Origin: SG8-30 sp963695155
GTDB taxonomy: Bacteria > Pseudomonadota > Gammaproteobacteria > Steroidobacterales > Steroidobacteraceae
Assembly (NCBI GenBank): GCA_963695155.1
Contig: CAVOGD010000006.1
Coordinates: 496,001 to 560,000, forward strand
Direction: 5' to 3'
Length of the DNA: 64,000 nt
Positions 59,760 to 64,000 of the stretch are shown here, piece after piece. The notes below the pieces were generated by a model. That model worked only from the letters and a program-made list of their open reading frames with translations, did not search any database and was not told where the DNA came from. Every line of letters begins with the position of its first letter. Position 1 is the first letter of the stretch. The position numbers were made by a program, and so were the translations under genes.

Positions 59760-60173
59760 ATGGGAGACGTCGCAAACAAGAGGGCCCAACCGGCCGACGA
59801 CGGCGCTGCCACCGGGGCGTTGTCGAGGAAATTCCAGAAGGAACTGAATTCCGGCCTGGTCGCGCTGGTGCTGCTGGCCCTGCTCGACCGGGCCGAGGAA
59901 GACCTGTACGGCTACCAGATCGCGAAACGGCTGCAGCGCGAGGGCGGCGCCGCCGGCCTGGTCAAGCAGGGCGCGCTCTATCCCGTGCTGCGCACGCTCT
60001 CCGGCGCCGGCCTGCTGGTCAGCCGCGTCGTGCCCTCGTACGCGGGACCGCCGCGCCGCTACTACCGGATCACCCGCGCGGGACGCGCCACGCTGGCCGA
60101 CTGGTGCGCCATCTGGCGCACGACCCGCGATTTCGTCGATGATTTCACCGATACCACGGGAGGCACGCCATGA
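59760..60173 (+). CDS. PadR family transcriptional regulator
   Basis: A 137-residue winged-helix repressor. The DNA-binding domain spans about residues 25-110: LNSGLVALVLLALLDRAEEDLYGYQIAKRL, GALYPVLRTLSGAGLLVSR and PRRYYRITRAGRATLADW. The C-terminal helix for dimer formation is short. It overlaps the DUF1700-type gene by 4 bases, the usual PadR-DUF1700 pairing, so it probably controls that operon. Confidence 0.88.
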   Translation: MGDVANKRAQPADDGAATGALSRKFQKELNSGLVALVLLALLDRAEEDLYGYQIAKRLQREGGAAGLVKQGALYPVLRTLSGAGLLVSRVVPSYAGPPRRYYRITRAGRATLADWCAIWRTTRDFVDDFTDTTGGTP

Positions 60174-61075
60174 ATACCGGAGCCGCACCACGCTCCATCG
60201 AGCACTACCTCGCGGCGCTGCGCGAAGCGCTGGCCGGCGAGGATCCGTCGCTGGTGCAGGACGCCCTGTACGACTCGGAGGAGTACCTGCGCGCGGAACT
60301 CGCCGCCAACCCGGGCAAGTCCGAGGCCGACGTGCTGGAACTCATCGCCAGCACTTACGGCGCGCCCGACGAGGTGGCCGACGCCTACCGCACCACCGAG
60401 AAGCAGGTGCGCACCGCGCTGGCGCCGCCGAAGCCCAGGCAGCACCGCACCGCGCTGGGCCGGTTCTTCGGCGTGTACGGCGACTCGCGCGCGTGGACGG
60501 CGCTGTTCTACATGCTGCTCGCGCTGGTCACCGGCATCGTCTATTTCACCGTCACCGTCACCGGGCTGTCGCTGTCCATGGGCCTCGCAGTGCTCATCAT
60601 CGGCATCCCGTTCTTCCTGCTGTTCGTCGGCTTCACGCGCGTGCTGGCGCTGGCCGAGGGACGCCTCGTCGAGGTCCTGCTGGGCCAGCGCATGCCGCGG
60701 CGCCCGCCCTACCCGCAGAAGGGCAAGCCGGTCATGACCCGCATCAAGGACATGCTGCTGGACCGGCGCACCTGGACGACGATGCTGTACTTCCTGCTGA
60801 TGCTGCCGCTGGGCATCGTCTATTTCACGGTGGCGATCACCGGCGTCTGCGTCAGCCTCGCGGTCATCGTCGCGCCGCTGGCGACCTGGCTGTTCGACGG
60901 CGCAGTGGTCCAGCTCGACGACGTGTATTACGGGCCCGAGCCGGTCGTGGCGCTGCTCCTGATCCCGCTCGGCGTGCTGGCGCTCACCGTCGTGCTGCAC
61001 CTGGTGCGCGGCCTCGGCACCCTGCACGGCACGATGGCCAAGCACCTGCTGGTCGCGCGGTCCGGTAGCGACTGA
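60170..61075 (+). CDS. DUF1700/sensor-like membrane protein with internal duplication
   Basis: A 301-residue protein. Residues about 10-85 form a soluble helical domain of DUF1700 type (YLAALREALAGEDPSLVQDALYDSEEYLRAEL). Then come two similar membrane modules: WTALFYMLLALVTGIVYFTVTVTGLSLSMG (about 107-136) and WTTMLYFLLMLPLGIVYFTVAITGVCVSLA (about 201-230), each followed by another hydrophobic helix. The GIVYFTV repeat shows internal duplication of the putative-sensor domain. A role in envelope-stress sensing with the PadR partner is an inference. Confidence 0.75.
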   Translation: MNTGAAPRSIEHYLAALREALAGEDPSLVQDALYDSEEYLRAELAANPGKSEADVLELIASTYGAPDEVADAYRTTEKQVRTALAPPKPRQHRTALGRFFGVYGDSRAWTALFYMLLALVTGIVYFTVTVTGLSLSMGLAVLIIGIPFFLLFVGFTRVLALAEGRLVEVLLGQRMPRRPPYPQKGKPVMTRIKDMLLDRRTWTTMLYFLLMLPLGIVYFTVAITGVCVSLAVIVAPLATWLFDGAVVQLDDVYYGPEPVVALLLIPLGVLALTVVLHLVRGLGTLHGTMAKHLLVARSGSD

Positions 61076-61077
61076 GC

Positions 61078-61644
61078 ATGGCGGGCACGATAGCGGCGCT
61101 GGCGCTGGCGTGGTTGAGCCTGCCGGGCGGCGCGGCGCCCGCAACCGACGGCGGGTGCCTGGCCGACGGCAGCGGCTTCCTGTCCGCCCGCTTGCGCGGC
61201 GGTATAGACGCCGACCTCGACTGGCGCGGCACGCAACTGGCGTGCACCGGCATGGCGCGCCCCGACGGACGCGGCCTGCGGCTGCGCTTTGCCGGCGCCC
61301 TGCCGGACGGTCGAAGCCTCGCCATCGTGTTCGCGCCGCCCGAACTGGCCGAGGGCGAGGACGCGCACGCCGTGCCGGTCAACGTCACGGTGCTGGACGA
61401 AACACGCGGCGCCATTTTCGGCACGCGCGGCGAACAGCGCTGCACGCTGGACGAGGTGTCGCAGCGGCGGCTCGCGGCCGACGACCCGACGGCGCGGCTG
61501 TGGGCGGTGCAAGGCCGTGGCTTCTGCACCGAGCCCGCCCGCTCGCTCGACGGCGACGGCGCCCTGCTGCTGACGCGCTTCGACTTCCTCGGGCGCGTCG
61601 AATGGCGCGACGACGAGTTGCCGGAGCCGCAGCCGGACCCATGA
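61078..61644 (+). CDS. Secreted hypothetical protein
   Basis: A 188-residue protein with a signal peptide (MAGTIAALALAWLSLPGGAAPA) and four cysteines in the mature part (GGCLAD, QLACTGM, QRCTLDEV, GFCTEP), suggesting two disulfides. The mature region is beta-rich and ends acidic (WRDDELPEPQPDP). No family recognised. It starts 2 bases after the DUF1700-type gene and its stop overlaps the next start (ATGA), so it belongs to the padR operon. Confidence 0.65.
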   Translation: MAGTIAALALAWLSLPGGAAPATDGGCLADGSGFLSARLRGGIDADLDWRGTQLACTGMARPDGRGLRLRFAGALPDGRSLAIVFAPPELAEGEDAHAVPVNVTVLDETRGAIFGTRGEQRCTLDEVSQRRLAADDPTARLWAVQGRGFCTEPARSLDGDGALLLTRFDFLGRVEWRDDELPEPQPDP

Positions 61645-62147
61645 AGAGGCCCCTGCCCCACCCCGCCGCCGGAGTCCTCGCGGCCATCGCGCTGATCGCG
61701 GCCGCCGGGCTGGCCTGCGCCGGCAGCCCGGCGGCCGAGCGGCGCTTCCAGGCCTACCCGCAGGCCGAGGTGGTGATCGAGTCAGGTGCCGCCCGGCACA
61801 CTTTTCGCGTCTGGGTGGCCGACACGGACGCCCGGCGTATTCAGGGGCTGATGCACGTCGAGAGCCTGGCCGTGGACCGCGGCATGTTGTTCCTGTTCGA
61901 GCAGCCGCAGTACGCCGCCTTCTGGATGAAGGACACGCCGGTCCCGCTGGACTTGCTGTTCGTCGGCCCGGACGGCCGCATCACCAACATCGGCGAGCGC
62001 ACCCGGCCGTTCTCGACGGCGCTGGTCGCGTCCGACCGGCCGGTCACCGCCGTACTGGAAGTGGCGGCCGGCACGGCTGCCAGGCTGGGCATCCGCCCGG
62101 GCGACCACCTGACCCATTCCGCCCGCGCGGACCCACCCGCACGGTAG
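61641..62147 (+). CDS. DUF192 secreted protein
   Basis: A 168-residue protein with a signal peptide (AIALIAAAGLACAGSPA) and a DUF192 domain: FRVWVADTDARRIQGLMHVES, MLFLFEQPQYAAFWMKDTPVPLDLLFV, and the C-terminal AVLEVAAGTAARLGIRPGD. DUF192 proteins are small exported proteins of unproven function, common in bacteria and archaea. Last gene of the padR operon. Confidence 0.88.
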   Translation: MKRPLPHPAAGVLAAIALIAAAGLACAGSPAAERRFQAYPQAEVVIESGAARHTFRVWVADTDARRIQGLMHVESLAVDRGMLFLFEQPQYAAFWMKDTPVPLDLLFVGPDGRITNIGERTRPFSTALVASDRPVTAVLEVAAGTAARLGIRPGDHLTHSARADPPAR

Positions 62148-62275
62148 TCGTGCGGCGTTTGACTATGGCGCGCCGGGCCGCATCGGCTATCATTTCGCGC
62201 ACGGGAAGGTCCCGCAGGGTCCGGGCGCACGCGCGAAGACGCGGCGCGCGGCGCGTACGCACACAGGAGAACTCT

Positions 62276-63352
62276 ATGAACAAGGCGATTGCCCTGGGCA
62301 TCGCGGTCGCGCTCGGGCTCACGAGCCTGGCGGCATCGGCTGGCGACCTCGCCGGCATGAAATATGTGGTCCTGCCCAAGGTCGAGGGCTCATGGGTCGA
62401 CCGCGAGCGCGGGGTTGACGACGGCCTGCAGTTCGGCGCCGGCTTCGGCATCGGGCTCAACGAGCAGTGGAACCTCGAGTTCAACGCGTTCAGCGCCGAC
62501 CACAACGGACCTGGCACGAACAACGACCTGGAGATCACCGGCCTCACCGTGAGCGGGATGCGGCTGTTCTACCCGCAGGCCAAGGCTTCGCCGTACCTGT
62601 CGCTGGGTTTCGGCATGATGTCCAAGGACATGGGCAGCAGCAAGGACGAGGACGCCGTGATCGAGGCCGGCGTAGGCGTGCTGGTGGACATGTACGAGAC
62701 GGCCGACGGCTCGCGCAAGGTGCAGTTCCGTCCGGAGCTGCGCGCCCGTGCCGACATGGGATTCTCGGGCTCCGGCAACAGCCACTACAACGACTTCCTG
62801 GCCGGCATCAGCTTCAACTTTGCGTTCGGCCCGGCCCGCGCCGCGCCGCCGCCGCCACCACCGCCGCCACCGCCGCCGGCTGCTGAGCCGCCGCCGCCCC
62901 CACCGCCGCCCGTGGACTCCGACGGCGACGGGGTGTTCGACCCCGCCGACCGCTGCCCCAACACGCCCAAGGGCACCAAGGTGGACGAGATCGGCTGCTT
63001 CCTGGGCGTGAGCCTCAAGCTGAACTTCGGCTACGACTCTGCCGAGTTGACCGCGGAAGACAAGACCGAGCTGGACACCACGCTGGTGTCCATCAAGTCG
63101 CGCCCGGCCGACATCGTGGACAGCCTGGCCTTTGAAGTGGCCGGCCATACCGACAGCCGCGGCAGCGACGCCTACAACCAGGGACTTTCCGAGCGGCGCG
63201 CCAACGCCGCGCGCGACTACCTGGTGGCCGGCGGCATTGATGCCGACCAGCTGACCGCCAGGGGTTACGGCGAGTCCATGCCGGTGGCCGACAACGCCAC
63301 CGACGAGGGCCGCGCCGAGAACCGCCGCGTCGAGATCAACGCCAAGCGCTGA
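62276..63352 (+). CDS. OmpA-family outer-membrane protein
   Basis: A 358-residue protein: signal peptide (LGLTSLAASA), an eight-stranded beta-barrel domain with outward loops to about residue 185, a Pro-rich hinge (about residues 190-215, two long Pro runs around AAEPP), a calcium-type DSDGDGVFDPADRCPNTPKG segment, and an OmpA_C peptidoglycan-binding domain (FEVAGHTDSRGSDAYNQGLS ... RRANAARDYLVAGGI). It anchors the outer membrane to peptidoglycan. Shine-Dalgarno AGGAG sits 6 bases upstream, and a strong terminator follows. Confidence 0.93.
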   Translation: MNKAIALGIAVALGLTSLAASAGDLAGMKYVVLPKVEGSWVDRERGVDDGLQFGAGFGIGLNEQWNLEFNAFSADHNGPGTNNDLEITGLTVSGMRLFYPQAKASPYLSLGFGMMSKDMGSSKDEDAVIEAGVGVLVDMYETADGSRKVQFRPELRARADMGFSGSGNSHYNDFLAGISFNFAFGPARAAPPPPPPPPPPPAAEPPPPPPPPVDSDGDGVFDPADRCPNTPKGTKVDEIGCFLGVSLKLNFGYDSAELTAEDKTELDTTLVSIKSRPADIVDSLAFEVAGHTDSRGSDAYNQGLSERRANAARDYLVAGGIDADQLTARGYGESMPVADNATDEGRAENRRVEINAKR

Positions 63353-63373
63353 TCTGCTGCGGCCATGACCCGG

Positions 63374-63407
63374 GGCCTGGCGCCGCGAGGTGCCAGGCCT
63401 TTTTTTT
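63374..63407 (+). terminator. Rho-independent terminator of the ompA-like gene
   Basis: GGCCTGGC (63374-63381) pairs with GCCAGGCC (63392-63399) around a 10-base loop, followed directly by eight T residues (63400-63407). Confidence 0.88.
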
Positions 63408-63421
63408 GCGAGAAGATAGGA

Positions 63422-63479
63422 GGGGTCAGACCCCGGGGACGGGGTCAGACCCCAAGAATAAGAAGACCGGGTCAGACCG
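63422..63479. repeat. REP-like palindromes, three copies (locus 5)
   Basis: GGGGTCAGACCCC at 63422-63434 and 63441-63453 (both perfect) and a degenerate copy at 63467-63479, just after the terminator of the ompA-like gene. From here to the TonB receptor start the 432-base gap becomes AT-richer and holds the receptor promoter. Confidence 0.85.
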
Positions 63480-63605
63480 CTGCGCCGCTGTGGTAATCAC
63501 CCTACAACAACGACCCGTTCTCTCATCTTACGAAAACAAATACGCGAATTAGCCTGATAGTAAGGCGGTTTTCCGGCCGGCGATGTGTGTGTTTTTTGCA
63601 ACAAA

Positions 63606-63636
63606 TTGGTCAAGTTGCTGCAATTAGTCCTATACT
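63606..63636 (+). promoter_or_regulatory. Candidate promoter of the TonB-dependent receptor gene
   Basis: TATACT (63631-63636) with a TTGGTC -35-like hexamer (63606-63611) at a long 19-base spacing, in an AT-rich stretch. This leaves a leader of about 140 bases before the ATG; strong Shine-Dalgarno AAAGGAGG at about 63773-63780. Confidence 0.4.
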
Positions 63637-63784
63637 GACCGCCACACCTTAATGTCAGGTGTCGTGGCGCATCGTGTACACGCGGCGCCGCGGCAACTGG
63701 CGCGGGATTCATGGGTGTGTGTGGCGGCGGCCTTGGTCGGGCAACCGCTGCAACAACATCGCAACCTCTTCAAAGGAGGACTCA

Positions 63785-64000
63785 ATGGCCAATCGCAACG
63801 TAGCGAATGCGGTGCGCGTCGCCCTCGTGACCGCCGGTGCAGTCAGCGCCGGTCTGTACGGGGTCGTGGGCGCAGCGCAGGAGCAACTCACAGAAATCGT
63901 CGTTACCGGTTCGCGCATCAAGCGCGCGGACCTGGATAGCGCCAGCCCGATCACGATCATCTCGCAGGCGGCCATCGCCGACGCGGGCATGGTTGACGTC
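63785..64000 (+). CDS. TonB-dependent receptor, 3' end beyond window
   Basis: The first 72 residues of an outer-membrane active transporter. The signal-sequence-like start (VRVALVTAGAVSAGLYGVVGAAQ) is followed by a TonB-box-type region EQLTEIVVTGSRIKRADLDS and the start of the plug domain (ASPITIISQAAIADAGMVDV). The VVTGSRI(K/R) form is typical of the large receptor families of Xanthomonadales, Steroidobacterales and sphingomonads. Substrate cannot be told from this part. Confidence 0.9.
   Translation, partial: MANRNVANAVRVALVTAGAVSAGLYGVVGAAQEQLTEIVVTGSRIKRADLDSASPITIISQAAIADAGMVDV

Noticed and set aside
62159..62193. Sigma-70 promoter for the ompA-like gene (TTGACT ... TATCAT)
   Set aside because: The spacing is 23 bases, too long for a typical promoter, so it is not listed as a feature.
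62849..62920. Proline-run region of the ompA-like gene as a sequence error or frameshift
   Set aside because: The frame stays open on both sides and a Pro-rich hinge between barrel and peptidoglycan-binding domain is normal in OmpA-like proteins.
1..64000. tRNA, rRNA and complete insertion-sequence genes
   Set aside because: Looked for T-loop GTTCGAATC-type motifs with paired arms, rRNA signatures and transposase motifs by eye; none was convincing. A covariance-model scan would settle the tRNA question.

Overview
The window is a 64 kb piece of a high-GC chromosome, densely packed with coding sequence. The gene content points to a Gammaproteobacterium: GreB, PlsB, TtcA, CysQ, a biosynthetic SpeA, and a TonB-dependent receptor with a 'VTGSRIKR' N-terminus. 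The DUF1302/DUF1329 genes, the polyhydroxyalkanoate regulator PhaR and the homospermidine synthase would suit the Steroidobacterales/Nevskiales side of the class. That placement is inference from gene content, not a phylogenetic test. I see no tRNA, rRNA, CRISPR array, integrase or complete IS element.

Layout. 1-3.7 kb: end of cysQ (frameshifted) and a tight plus-strand run (DUF3301, PHP phosphoesterase, YdcH-like, MscS channel, ArfB). 3.7-10.8 kb: a minus-strand operon DUF1302 - DUF1329 - YCF48-like - RND/MMPL, which looks like a trans-envelope path for a hydrophobic compound. 11-15.6 kb: plsB, a small lipoprotein, a short-chain dehydrogenase, a small esterase and an alkyltransferase-like protein. 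15.6-17.2 kb: an orphan contractile tail-sheath protein. 17.3-22.4 kb: an EamA transporter, an L,D-transpeptidase, an M13 peptidase and a methyltransferase. 22.4-22.6 kb: a candidate small RNA, followed by greB. 23.4-28.1 kb: polyamine genes (homospermidine synthase, arginine decarboxylase) around a mercaptopyruvate sulfurtransferase. 28.1-37.4 kb: repeat elements mixed with a lipoprotein methyltransferase, a frameshifted UvrD-type helicase, a HAD phosphatase, a GST, a FIST protein and an OPT transporter. 37.4-46.2 kb: six overlapping minus-strand genes (RND adaptor, RND pump, ttcA, phosphatase/ADP-ribosylglycohydrolase fusion, zinc peptidase, ATP-grasp ligase). 46.2-48.2 kb: MaoC-like hydratase, phaR and an Ada-like repair protein. 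48.3-59.6 kb: a glycogen/alpha-glucan cluster (glgA, LEA lipoprotein, malQ, GH57, glgC, glgB, glgP). 59.8-64 kb: PadR/DUF1700 pair, two secreted proteins, an OmpA-like protein, and the start of a TonB-dependent receptor.

The main non-coding theme is a REP-like 13-bp palindrome (GGGGTC-A/T-GACCCC). About 19 full or degenerate copies lie at five loci, all just behind gene 3' ends. Two of these loci also carry a larger composite inverted-repeat element, and a third carries half of it. One cluster is translated as the C-terminal tail of TtcA. The most unusual protein-level finding is the phosphatase/ADP-ribosylglycohydrolase fusion, translationally coupled to a HEAGH zinc peptidase and an ATP-grasp ligase; it may be a macromolecule- or peptide-modification system.

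Three single-base frameshifts (one in cysQ, two in the helicase) interrupt otherwise well-conserved genes. They may be assembly errors rather than true gene decay.
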